The position numbers and the translations under genes are program-made. A stretch of 64,000 bases of DNA from Talpa occidentalis. Lineage: Eukaryota > Chordata > Mammalia > Eulipotyphla > Talpidae. The stretch's first letter is position 1. Each line of letters starts with the position of its first letter. The stretch lies in the NCBI RefSeq assembly GCF_014898055.3, contig NW_023601543.1, positions 66,229,782 to 66,293,781 on the forward strand. Reading direction: 5' to 3'. Shown here in pieces: positions 34,312-46,320 of this stretch. Below the pieces are notes generated by a model. The model made no database searches. It was not told where the DNA came from and was given only the letters and a program-made list of their open reading frames with translations.

Positions 34312-34365
34312 GTATATATAATATATAGTATAGTATATGTATATATAATATATAGTATAGTATAT
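34312..34365. repeat. Perfect 27-bp tandem duplication, AT-only core
   Basis: A 27-bp unit beginning GTATATATAATATATAG occurs twice without mismatch (34312-34338 and 34339-34365). Low complexity and likely to form local secondary structure. Confidence 0.9.
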
Positions 34366-36078
34366 GTATGAACTAGTTGTATTTCTTCTTTTATGAACCT
34401 ATAATTTTTGGCTTAAAATTTGTCCTCTCTATTCTTATGGGTGTGTGCACTCTGTTTTTAATTTAAAAGCACAAATGAACATTTTTGTTAAAAATTAAAA
34501 CTTTCACCCCAAACTACTACAAGTGGAATGTCTACATATGTAGTCCCTCTTCGATTTTTTTCTCCTCATATATGTGGCCAAAGGAAAAAAATCCTCCACT
34601 AGTGTATTGGACATAAATTTCCTAGATGCAATTTCAAAATAGAGGCCTTCAGAAAAGCTTCTGCCTTTCCTAGAAAAATTAAATGGAAGGTCCTGGAGGA
34701 AAGCTTGGTCTCTGAGGAAAGGAATTAATCTAACAGATATGACTACAAGGCTTTCTGTTGCTGTGGTAAGTAAGGACAAGGGAATGCATGGTTGGAATAA
34801 AAGTTCTATATTCAGATAAAGAATGAGACATTAAAATTCACAACTATCTAGAGAACGCAGTAATGGACACATGTAAACTCATGAATCTCTGGAAAGAGGG
34901 CCGTGAGAAGACTAGAAAAAAAAAAAAAAGCAGGGGGCAGCAGCAAGGATCGGAGGGTCCTAAGTGTTCCCAGTACTCAGTGCTCCATTTCAACCTGCTT
35001 AAAGGACACCCAAAGACACTTTGTTGATACAGAAGTTTTAAAAATTCAAATTATAAGTAGGCCCATCAAGTGCTGCAGCCTCTCTATCAAACACAATTCA
35101 CAGAAGGAGGAACTGAAAGCTAAACGATATTCAAAAATTACAAAATTCTAAGAAGCAGAGAGATTATTTATGGAATTCATCAGAGTTAAATGGTTTCCAC
35201 ATAGCCGGGGTCAATATTCTCTTGCACTACTGCTTATATCCATCTCTGATCTTGGTCAAAGTTAAGTTTAATTTGAAACCATGAGCCAGACCACACTTTT
35301 AAAATAGATACAAAGAATCAAAAAAAAAAAAAAAAGCAAAGAAAGATTTTGCCCTTGAGATTTAAGATGGTAAACCTACTGCTGAAATATGTTCAGTGTA
35401 TGACATAATGGACTGGACACGTGCCAGGTCATTTTTGAGGGAGACCTGAATCATGAATATGAAAGTGCAGGCCACCTACACAAATGCCATCCACCATGCC
35501 TTTGTCCCCAACCTCTCTTTCTTTAGTAAGGACTGGCAAAGTTCACAGACTCCCTTGCAACTAAGGGTGGCCTGGTCAACCAGTACTAGTCAACATGACA
35601 TTAGGAGAAAGTTTTTGCTTCAAGAGAACATACCTCTGGCAAACCCTTCTGCCATTTGCCTTCTTTATTCTTGCATGGAGTACAGATGTGAGGTATGGAG
35701 TATAGCCAATGTATAATCATGAGAATGAGAACCCCATGCTAAGCTTGGTGGACTGAAAAATCAAAAAGATATATGTCCTTAAAGACACCTCAAGGACACT
35801 TGCCCTGCACTGCCTACCTCCAAACTCATTTTCTGAGTCTTGATCTAAGTCTCTATTAATTGCACTTCTTCTAATTACAGTCAACTTATTCCTACCAGGA
35901 GTAGACAAATAGTAATTGTGCTATCCACTATGGTAGAAAGAGGCAGAAACACATAAAAATACAATAAAATGTCACAGATGCTATTGAAAAAGGATACATT
36001 AAGGGAAAAGTGGTAAAGCCAATTGCACCCAGAAAAGTTTTGATGACTTCACATACAAGGAAATATTCAAGAGTCTTT
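34366..36078. other. Unassigned AT-rich sequence
   Basis: A tracts lie at 34917-34929 and 35321-35335. Open frames at 34504-34779 (minus) and 35453-35716 (plus) lack splice support. No repeat family recognised. Confidence 0.4.
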
Positions 36079-36095
36079 AAAAATGAAGATTTCTT

Positions 36096-36376
36096 GGGCC
36101 TCCCCGGTGGCGCAGCGGTTGAGCGCTGGGTTGCGAAGCTGCCCGCGGCCTCTGCGCTGGTTCGATCCCCGGCTGCTCCCCGGCCACTGGAGGAGGGTCC
36201 CACATGGCACGCAGACCTCTCCTGCCGCCCCGCTGCTCCCCTCAGCAGTGGACTTCGGTCCTTCTGCCTGACTCTGCTCCCCACTCTGGCCCTGGTGAAT
36301 TCTCTCACCCTCCCGCGCTTCTGACTGTACCGAGTGCTTGTATAAATAAATAAATCTTTAAAATAAATAAATAAAT
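36096..36376 (+). mobile_element. tRNA-derived SINE, sense copy 8, young subfamily
   Basis: Perfect 17-bp duplication AAAAATGAAGATTTCTT at 36079-36095 and 36377-36393. The tRNA-like head is nearly intact (TGGCGCAGCGGTTGAGCGC; GGTTCGATCCCCGG). It has the CTTCTGACTGTACCGAGTGC end and GGGTCCCACATGGCACGCAG variant. Many CpGs are kept and the duplication is perfect, both signs of recent insertion. The 193-codon frame on the opposite strand (35928-36509) reads through this SINE and is not a gene. Confidence 0.95.
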
Positions 36377-36509
36377 AAAAATGAAGATTTCTTTGCCAGG
36401 AGCAAAAAGGGAAGAATATTTGACTTTGCTTTCTGTCCAATAAGGCTTCTTCTATTCCCAGGTTAAAACAAGTAAGGAAACCTAGGACATAATACAAAAT
36501 AATTCCCAT

Positions 36510-36625
36510 TCTTTCAACAAAAATTTATAAGCACTGTGCCAGGACTTAATGATTACCAAAAATGACATAAAACCTGCCCTCATGTAGCTTACAGTCTAAT
36601 GAACATTATCAAGACTATCTCAATA
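36510..36625 (-). mobile_element. L2 LINE fragment, antisense
   Basis: 'tttataagcactgtgccagg' and 'cctgccctcatgtagcttac agtctaatg' match the reverse complement of the L2 3' UTR. Confidence 0.55.
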
Positions 36626-38955
36626 AAACAAGCAATCACAACTCAATGTTTGCAGAACTCTATCTTAGATATACCGCTGTTTGCTTGACCTATAAGAAGT
36701 CTGATCTTCCATGTCTGCCAAATTAAAATCTATACCTGTTCCTCATCATCTAGGAATTGCCACTCTTCTAGAACAAAGGGAAAGACATCATGTTGTCATC
36801 TGTGATCACCAAAAATCTGAGTACAATTACAAACCTGGCAAAGATCCCAGGAGATCAAACCAGTCTATTTTGTAACTCACAGCTTCAAAGTCTCTGGACA
36901 CAATCAGGATCCAAGAACTTAAAAAAATTACCTCAGCATCTATTCACCTCCTTGGAAACTTTCTCAAATGTCTAGTTGAACTTTAGCTACCAATGAAAGT
37001 CAGTTGTAGTGAAGGCTCCTCCCACATATTAAGTTAGTTGCTAATTTGAAGAGAAAATTCTTTTTGGTCAAGCATTTCACCAAACTTCATACAGGCATTA
37101 TAAGGTTCTAATACCATGTGCAGCTTCCTTTAAAATAGACTGTCTCCCTGTCCTTCTTTCACAGACATGGTGAAAACAGAGGAAAGTCCCTTGAAAATAT
37201 AGCTCCTTATCTCCAATTCAGCTGAAGCATTCATACCAGACAAGTGAGAGTAAGATGAAGGGTAGTAATTCATGTGGCCTTGTAAAGAATCAAAACAGGA
37301 ACACAACTCGGTGGTCAGAAGAATCAAACAATGTGCTAAATTACAAATGAAGCTTTTAGAATCATCTGGGAAAAAATTGCATCCTGCTGGCAATATGCTT
37401 GAATATCCATAAAAAACATTCTTTATCCTTACTTGCTCTGGTATTCTGGTTTATGACTATTTTCACATTTTTAGTGCTCACTCATGCAATTAAGGCCTCA
37501 AAGCCATTTGAGGGCACTGTATTTCGACCCAGGGTACCTGAGGAAGAAAGAGGCTACACACAGGAATCTGTAGCTTTGGGTCACTAGATCTAATGGCAAG
37601 ACAACTACCACATCTATATAAAGGACCTTAATGAACTCAGAAGTCCTAAGCCTTTCTCACAGTTCCTGACTCTGCCTAGCACTGAGTAAATAGAGGCAAA
37701 CCACAGAGAACTGTAGGGAGTTTCTGAGTTATGATGCTGAATACTTGGATGAATCTCAGGAAATAGTTTTGTACTCTATCTCTTTTATTATAATCAAACT
37801 GACAAGGCAATGGCAAATCTTTAATGTTAGTGATAGACAAGGCTGCTTTGATCTCATTCAATAGCGAGTAGCACTTACAGTACAGCCTCTGACCCTATGA
37901 AAACTCTTACATGTGAGTTAACAATGAGCAGAGTGCTGTGAGTCATATTTTGATGAATTTTAACCGCAATATTAAACTTCATTTTTTTTGCTATTCTCCA
38001 ACTGAAATTCTTCTGTAACTTTTATAAACCTAATTACTACATGCATTCTTAAGGTGTTCAAGTTAACAATCTCCTTCACTTTGGTTGTCATATTGTGTAG
38101 AAAGCACAAAATGAACTTTAATTACATAGCCACAGTCCTTCAACAAATGAATTAGACAGAAGAAGGAAATAACCATTACAGGGATTTCCCCTCAAACAAC
38201 TCATCTATACAGCACTATATAACAAAGCATATCATAGATAAATGTATCTTTTTTTCAAATGGCTTGAAACATATCAGCTGTATGTCTATACTAGCACGAG
38301 AAAAGTATACAATTATTTTTCTACAAGCACCTTATTTCTGAGATAATCAAATGTTCACACTTAACTAATTGATTAATGGTAATTTATTATGGGGAGTTCA
38401 TAATGAATGGATTCAACCAAACTTTACTGATTATTATGATAGGCATTGTACAGCAAAACAGAATCTCGCAATTGGCACAAAACAGTTATAGACAGGTCTT
38501 TAGAAAGTTCCAGGCTTTTTGAAAAGTTGTTCTATTTTCACCAAAATAGTGAGGGAGGATCATATAGGTTTGTTCACAGCTATAACAGGTTTGGCTTGTC
38601 TCTAAAATGTCAGCCTCTCCTACTCCCCTATGTATAGAAAGCAAGAGGCTAGGACACCACAAGATTCAAGGTGGCTTCTAAGAGGTTATTCAGTGAAGTG
38701 TTTTTTTCCTCCTTAAGGAAATATTCCTTGAAACTTCCCATTTCTGGGTATGATGACCTCAGAACCTATAGGAATATCTCCCTCCATGCAGACATATACA
38801 CAGGAAACTACAAAACCCAGATATAACAGAAAGAGAAGAGAAACTAACTTAGAGTACTAGACAAAAACATACAGGCTTGTCACAAAGAACTCAATTGTTA
38901 GGAGGAATAGGGAGTCATACAAATAAGTTTTAATCATCAAATTTTAGCCTGAGGC
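36626..38955. other. AT-rich single-copy sequence
   Basis: No repeat or exon that I can support across this stretch. Short open frames at 36790-36975, 37130-37393 and 38446-38637 are isolated and without splice signals. Confidence 0.45.
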
Positions 38956-40706
38956 TAAATGCAGCACTTGTGAATAGAAGTTGGTGGAGGAGGGGACCCA
39001 CACTGGGGTGGGAGGGCAGGAGTCTTTATCACCTATGGGACCACAAAGTTGAATCTGAAAAATGTGGAAAGAAGTGGGGGAATCCCAAAAAGAAGAGAGC
39101 CAGGGGGATCCCAAAAAGAAGAGGGCCAGAGAAGAGAATCCCTAAACTCTGTCTCCCCACATTTCTGATTCTACCTGAACCATGGCTGTACAGAGAACAA
39201 ATGCAAAGCAGAATAAAAAATTCTGAACTGTGACTACAGTTACTACTAGCACTGGTGAGTCAAGAGAAGAAGACAGACATTTGGCAGAGAATGTGCACTC
39301 ACTTGGAGGAAGCGGGCCAGTGTCTTTTAATTCTGAGATTTGGTACAGTCCAAGGCTCTCAAGCAGAAGTGAGCATATGTGAAAAACCCAGTCATACAGC
39401 TCAGAAAACCAGATAAAAAGAATCTAGGAAATCATGAGCATTGAAGAGATCCCAAAACATGTATTACCCACATCTCTGACTAAACCCCGAACAGTGCTTA
39501 CACAGACTAAACTCTCAGCAGTCCATCCAAAAACAAAAGATCTGAACAAAGACAAGAGCTACTACACAGGAAATAGAGCTAACTATTCTAGTCCAGAGCA
39601 AAAAAAAAAAAAAAAAAAAGTTCCCTAAACAACAGAAAAAATACTTATTGGATTAAAAAAACATAGCCTAGAATCACCCCCAATTTAATATTCATAATAT
39701 CAAGATTCAACATACAAAGAAAATACAACACAGTATCAAGAAAAAAGAAACACATCCAAATCCAAGTCCAAGATAAACCAGATATTAAAACTAACAGACA
39801 AGGATGTTCAAGTATCTGTCCTTCATAAAATTCAAAGAGGCATGCTTTTAATTCATAAATTCAGATTTCTGTTCTGGCACAAAAGGAACTTAGAGAAGTC
39901 ATCATTCCCATCCTTAAAAAAAAGAAAAAAAGATGAGCATACTTAAAATCAACAACTCTTCCTAGATTCAGAGGATCGAGGTCATAGTGCAAACCCACTG
40001 TCTCCGAAATTGTAGAGACAAGCAAATATAGAAAATCCAACTTAGCAAAGCTGAAGTCCGGGAGCTGAATCCAGTAACAAAGTAGAAAAACAAGCTGTAA
40101 ATAATTGGTGGAGCCTCAGGATGGTCAAGTTTCTAGAACTCCAGGGGTGAGAGAACAAAGTTAAGGGGTCACCCAAAATATCTAAGTTTTACCGTTGGGA
40201 ACCTTGACAGGTTCTCACAGTGAGGATCAGAGAAAAACTTCCTCAGGCTTCCAGCAGAGGAAGGGGAGATTAATAACCACTTTGTAATATGTCTCAATCA
40301 TTCTTATTCTTCACAAGGCCTGCTCTCAAGAGGAACTATTCACCAGCGCATAACAAATCTTGAGGAATTAAAATACCCAATTTGGTTCAAAATACCCAAA
40401 TACCCAGATGGCTCTAATCCCTTCTAACCTTCCATGTGGGGGGGAAACTCAATTCCAGCTTCCATCTAGCCTTCCTATATCACCTAAGGAGTAAAAACAA
40501 AACAAGACTGAGAAGTATTTGGGAAGATCACAGTCCAGGAGCACAGGTTCTCTAAAAGGGGGGCACAGTTGCAGGACTATAGTATGCTTCCTCTTCCCCC
40601 ATACCATACCACCATATCAATAGGACTCCTGTATTAATAACTAGGGAATCTAACTAAAAAAAACACAAAGCTGCACCTCAGACCTTTATTTAAGAATAAG
40701 TCTCTA

Positions 40707-41178
40707 TGAGTGAGACCATCTGGTATTTTTTTCTTTTTCTTTCTGGCTTATTTTGCTGCACATAATCCCTTCAAGCTCCATCCACGTTGCTGCAAATTGC
40801 ATGTGTTTATCTTTTTTGATTGCTGAGTAATATTCCATTGTGTATATGTACCACATCTTCTTGATCCAGTCATCTAGTTTGGGCATTTGGGTTGTTTCCA
40901 TAGCTTAGTTATTGTAAATAGTGCAGGAATTTAGAAAACCTAAATAAGGGACTAGGAAAAAAGACTAATTATAATAAAGTAAAAATCAAAATCAACAAGC
41001 AACTATATACCAGAGGCACACTATGGGGTGGGGGAGGAGGGACTAGGATCAAAACAAGGGGGTGGGAATTGTGTGGGGACTATAACCAAGATGAAAATGC
41101 ATACATTGTGCAAAAATGAAAAATGTAAAAATACATAAAATTAAAAAATGAAGGGAAAAAAAACAAATAACAACAAAA
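40707..41178 (+). mobile_element. Young L1 3' end with 5' inversion (twin priming)
   Basis: A perfect 15-bp target-site duplication, AAGAATAAGTCTCTA, lies at 40692-40706 and 41179-41193. 40707 to about 40925 is the ORF2 C-terminus on the minus strand ([20 protein letters not shown], then the HMQFAATW region). From about 40926 the sequence switches to the plus strand and runs from 'atttagaaaacctaaataag' through the 3' UTR to an A-rich end. A single insertion whose 5' half is inverted is the known outcome of twin priming during L1 integration. The inverted ORF2 part has a frameshift near its C-terminal end. Confidence 0.88.
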
Positions 41179-42820
41179 AAGAATAAGTCTCTAGAGAAAT
41201 CCAGAAACAAGGGTGTCAAAAACAAAGACACAAGAGGAAATTTTATCTCTGACAGCTACAGCAAACACTAAACACAACCTAATCTCTAGCCAAATAAACA
41301 TCAAATCTCACATTAAAGGCTAATTTATCTCAGTTCCCTTTACCCAGTACACCAAATCCAGCTTTCAATAAAAAAAATTACAAGGTATAATTAAGGAAAA
41401 AAGTCCTTCATATAAAATTTTATTGACTAACCTTTGGTTTATAATAATTTCAGGAATATAGCTTTACACTTCTATATGTATATAAGCTTTACTGTATCCA
41501 CTACCAAAGTTCAAGAGCCATTTCCATTAGATTTTTTAAAAACCTGGTAAGACAAAGAAAACATGAGACCCAGACTCAATTATGGCAGAGATGTTAGAAT
41601 TATCAAATCATGAAAACCTCTGCAAAGAAAATTTAAGTCTCAGGAGAGAAAGACAATAAAAAGGGAAATTTTAGAATTAAAAAGTGTAATTTCTGAAAAG
41701 AAATCATTAGATTAATAGTGAATAAGTGAACTTATAGATCAATAGAAATTATAGAAGGTGAAGAATAGAGAAAAATGGAAACACAAAGAATAAAAGGTCT
41801 AGGTTAGATATTGAATAGCCATCAATAAGTGTAAATAGAATACTAAATGAAGAGGAGAAAAAAATCTAAAGCATAATTGATGGAAAATTCCCAAAATTAA
41901 TGAAAGAAATCCACAGATAACAAAATATTGAATACTAAGCAGAATAAACAGAGAAAACCATGCAAAGAACATTAAAAAAACAAAACAAAACAACAACATT
42001 GTAAGCCAAAGATAAAGAACAAATCTTGAAAGTAACAAGAATAGTTAAGAGAATAATGATCTGACTAATGGTTAACTTCTCATAGGAAAGCATGGAGGAC
42101 AGAAGGACTGGAACATCTTTATAAAGCCTTTAAGAAAAACAATGTTAATCCAGAATTCTATATGCAGCAAAAAAATCACTGGGGAGTTTAAAACAAAGGT
42201 ATTTTCAAATAAAACTAAAAGCATTTATCATCTATATATCTGCACTAAAAGAAATGCATTTATTGCCAGCAGATTTGCATAATAGAAATATTAAAATTAG
42301 ATGGAAGAGAATAACAGATGGAACTGAGATACTAAAAAAGGAATAAAGAGCATCAGAAATAGTTAATGGCAAAAGACTGTTTTTTTGCTTTCCTCCCCTA
42401 AATTTGTTTACAAATCAAATAATGGTTTAATACAGGTAACACTGTCTTGTGATGTGTGGACATATAATAACTATAACAATGTGGTGTAGAATTGCAATTT
42501 TGTAATATTTCCATACTTTACTGGTAGTAGTACATTACTAATATACTAAATAGTGTATTATTAACTCATCAAAAAGACTGACAATTTATGTTTATATACT
42601 GTAATCCCTAGGACAGGCACTGTAAAAACAATACCAATAAAAGAACAGCTATAGTATCATTAGAAAAAAAAGATTCAAATACTCTAAAATCAAGGCAGGA
42701 AAGAGAGGAAGGAAAAACAGATGTGCAAAACATAAAATATTAGATCTAAGCACTATCATGTCAGGAATTACACTAAAGATTATTGAACTAAAACTCCAGT
42801 TAAGAAATATACATTGTCAG

Positions 42821-43084
42821 GGCCTCCCTGGTGGCGCAAGGGGTTAAGCACTGCACTATGAAGCAATCCACAGCCTCTGCAGCATACGTTTGATCCCCGG
42901 CCAGCCAGGGAGAAACCCATATGGTGAGGCAGACCTCTCCTGTCTCACCTGCTGCTCCCCTCAGCAGTGTATTTCAGTCAGTCTGCCTGTTCTGTTCCCC
43001 ATTCTGTCTCTGGTGGATCCTCTCACCTCCCTCCCCATATCTCTGGTCTGTACCCCAGCTCTTGTATGCATAAATATTAAAAAA
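42821..43084 (+). mobile_element. tRNA-derived SINE, sense copy 9
   Basis: Perfect 19-bp duplication AAGAAATATACATTGTCAG at 42802-42820 and 43085-43103. Head GGCCTCCCTGGTGGCGCAAG with a GTTTGATCCCCGG B box. Older-type end with CCAGCTCTTGTATGCATAAA. Inserted into the old L1. Confidence 0.95.
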
Positions 43085-44440
43085 AAGAAATATACATTGT
43101 CAGAAGGCAAAAGTAAAACAAATCAATCAGACAAGTACCTGCTGTATACAAGACACTCACTTTAAATACAGATACACAGACAGGTTACAACTGAACAGAT
43201 GAAAAATACATACCTTGCAAAGTGTAAGTAAATCACTGGAATGGCCATTAATATCATAAGGCAAATTTCAAAACCAGAGGTATTAGCAGAGATAGAGGAG
43301 GAATCGTCATAATGATAAAAGTGTCAATTCAACAGAAAGGCATCATCCCCAATGTGTATGCATCCTGTAACAGAGCTTCTAATTATATGAGACAAGAACT
43401 GACAGAACTGAAGGGAGAAAGAGACAATTCCCCAATCATAGTTGGGAACTTTGACACTTTTGTCTTAGCAATGGATTGAACTATAGAAAAGAAAATCCAT
43501 ATAGACAGAAGAGCTGAACACCACTACGAGGCCACCTTGACCTAACTGGTGCTTATAGATACACCCAATAATGACACTATACATTCTTTTAGGTTTATGT
43601 GGTACACTTACCAGGATAGACCATAGTCTAGGTTATAAAACAGGTTTCAGTAATTGTTTTAAAAATTGAAATCATACAATGTTCTGACCACAACAGAATT
43701 AAATTGGAATACAGGACAGTGTTATGGCACATAGGATCACCCTCAAGTCTAGTGATTTACCAGAAGGACTCAACTGTAGATTATTCTCATGACCTGGAGA
43801 GGTCACACATAGGTTTTTCATACACACTTTCTCTCTAGTGGCAAAATACAGGGATGCACAAAATACCTCTGCACTGGGAAGAACGGAGACATCATCTGAG
43901 TCTCAGTGCTCGTGGCCTATACTATCAGCCACAGTAACCGAAACTCTGGACCCCAACAAGCCAAGTACACAATGAAACCAAGTGCTCATTCCTGTTTTGT
44001 ACAAAATAATTCTGACAAGGTACAGCATGGTCTATTGCTCCTGGTGTACAAAACAAATCCAACCATTAACATTCAAACACTCAGAAGGCCACATTCCCAG
44101 GGTTCACCACGAGTCAGTAATGGCTCCAGGATCCCTTAGAGACATGAGAGTTAGGAAGCAGACCTGCTGTGTTAACATTTTCCTCACAAATACCAACATG
44201 AAGACCAAGAAAATCCTACATATTTGGAAAGTAAACAATAAAACCCTAAATAATCATTAGATCAACAGGTAAATTACAAGAGAAATTATATTTTCAACTA
44301 ATCAGTAATGAAAATACAATATCATTATCAGGGACATGATGCTAAAGTAATACTTAGAGGGAAACTTGTAGCTTTAAATGTCTATACTTAAAGAAATCAT
44401 AATGCAAAATAAAGAAGTATTGCAAAAAAAAAATACTCAA

Positions 44441-46320
44441 AAATATATAAGTAGAAATTAACCTTCAAGTTGTCTTCTTTTTCTAATGCTGGCACAGGAA
44501 TGTTTTGGATTCGCTATTATGGCGAATCATTCAGCTTCTTTGGAAAGCAAAAAACCAAAGAGTGATGAGACAGAGATCTATGAGCAGGAAGCAATCACCT
44601 CCTGAGCAGGAATATGCCATTTAAACTGCACCTCTCTGAGCAAGCCCAAACACTGTGATTATGCTTTGTTTCCTACCACACTTTAGGGGGTTTTGAGCAT
44701 GGGCACAGAGGGAACAGGGGGGTGTCAGCCTCAGAGTTTGTGTGGTCCTTCCAGTTACATAAAACTTTCGTTTCTTATACATTTTTTTAATATTTTTTTA
44801 CATCTTTTTTTTTTATTTTTTTCTTTTACAATGTATGCTTTCTCAGCACAAGGGAGTATGGTGATGGTACATAAAACTTTCTATTGAGCAGACCTTAGTA
44901 CTTTTCTTGCTCGGGCAATGAGGAAAGAGCAAGGCTAGTGGAAATCCCTGACTTCTGTCCATGGCAAACTGGGGTCCCCACTCTGCCTAGAGACAAGTTA
45001 AAGGGCTCAAAGACTATCCCACAGTACACAGGGCAACTGAATGCTTGGTCAAGTGAGAGCCCCAATGTGTCAAATAGTCAAACGTTCCCAAACCAGCAAC
45101 TCCATGGCTAATGGGGACACAAGTATTACCACTGCAGCCGTGGGGCTGGCTTGCCATCTTCTGTAGAGTCAGTCGGTAAGAGACAATGAGCTCAAATGGA
45201 CTCAGACAATTTATGACTTACACAGACAGCAAAAGCAAAATCAGGATGGTGTCAGCTCCCGAGTCCCTAACCCCACATGAAGTCATCAAACAGAAGGGGC
45301 GAGGAGACAGACGGCCCCCGCGGTGTGTTATGTGGCTGAGGAGCCACATTGAGACTGAACCCTAGTAGTCTTAGAGACTTACAAATAAACCTGAAGTTGG
45401 ACCCCTCAGGATTCAAGGTGAAAATGTCTACACACAACTGGAACAAGGAGATAGGGGAGAAATGCCTTGGGGCAGTTACCTGAAAGATACAGTATAAGAA
45501 ACTGCCTGTGGCAGCTCCTGACCAGGCTACTTATGGCCCCTTGCTCCAGGAGGAATCCCAGGACATTTCCTCAAAAGAGGTCAGACTGGTCAAGCATTGC
45601 CCCCATGAACTGAATGAAGCATGCAAGGTTGCCACAGTGCTGCACAGACCAACTTTTCTACAATATGCTGCTTCTCTGTGAAGCAGAAACACCAGAAGTA
45701 CCAGACAAGCCAAGATTTCTGAAGCTGAGTCACTGAGAGGTGACACTGAGTGTTTTAGCTGGGCCCTGATTTAGTTAAAAAAATATGAGAGTAAGGTGAG
45801 CATCAAGTTGTTAACAGAATATCCTTTCATCTACACAGGCAGGCTAATGGTCTGACTGAGCCTTTGAAGCAGAGAGCCTGTTGTGGGATGTATGTGCATT
45901 GCGTGATGAAGGAAGCGCCAGCTTTTTGACTTCCCTAGCCACTCACTCTTTGTCCTACAGAAAATTCCACTCGGGATCTGGTAATACTCCCTAGAATTAA
46001 TGCTTCTGCTTTTGGTCAAATGGAGTAAGGTCAGGTCAAAAAGGCTATGGCTCTGAAATAACCAGTACACTACAGTCAGAAAGGTTTAGCCCAGACAGTG
46101 CTAGAACTATAGGTTGTAAACAAACCCATATCAGAGTGCTCTAAGACAGCCGGCCTTTGTCCCAGCTGGCTGCAGAACCTACAACAAAATGCATTTAAAT
46201 TACAGTTCTTTAAATACAGGTATGAACAGAGAGACCATGGAAGACCATACAGTAACCAAGATTTACCTATGCTGAAAAGGAGGCTAGAGGGCATTAAGTT
46301 TTGGTCATCTTGATAGTTTT
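44441..46320. other. Unclassified interval, possibly ERV-derived
   Basis: Base composition is more balanced than in neighbouring L1 and AT-rich DNA. An AATAAA-like AATAAACC lies at 45384. The interval has no long open frame; the longest are about 72 codons, on the minus strand. It could be a decayed endogenous retroviral or LTR segment, but no protease, RT or envelope motif is visible, so I leave it unclassified. A short L1 tail has been inserted into it at 44770. Confidence 0.3.
44770..44867 (-). mobile_element. Very short antisense L1 3' tail insertion
   Basis: Perfect 14-bp duplication TACATAAAACTTTC at 44756-44769 and 44868-44881 frames only 98 bp. On the minus strand the insert has 'tgagaaagcatacattgtaa aagaa' followed by A-rich sequence, the distal end of the same L1 3' UTR type as in 28220-28387. 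Confidence 0.75.

Larger units (their letters stand above)
38960..44440 (+). mobile_element. Old L1, interrupted by a young L1 and a SINE
   Basis: The 5' part is A-rich L1/HAL1-like sequence (38960-42400). It includes 'catggaggacagaaggactg gaacatcttt' and 'aatccagaattctatatgca gc' at 42090-42170, typical of L1/HAL1 internal sequence. From about 43310 it follows the ORF2 endonuclease region: 'aattcaacagaaaggcatca', 'gagacaattccccaatcata gttgggaactttgacac', 'gatacacccaataatgacac'. It ends near 44440 with ORF2-like 'gaaacttgtagctttaaatg'. Frames are broken throughout. Insertions inside: L1 at 40707-41178 and SINE at 42821-43084. A 26-bp tandem duplication lies at 39076-39128. The 5' limit is uncertain. 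Confidence 0.6.

Noticed and set aside
35928..36509. 193-codon minus-strand open frame, one of the longest in the window
   Set aside because: Its middle part is the reverse translation of SINE copy 8 (36096-36376); the rest is flanking AT-rich DNA. No gene.
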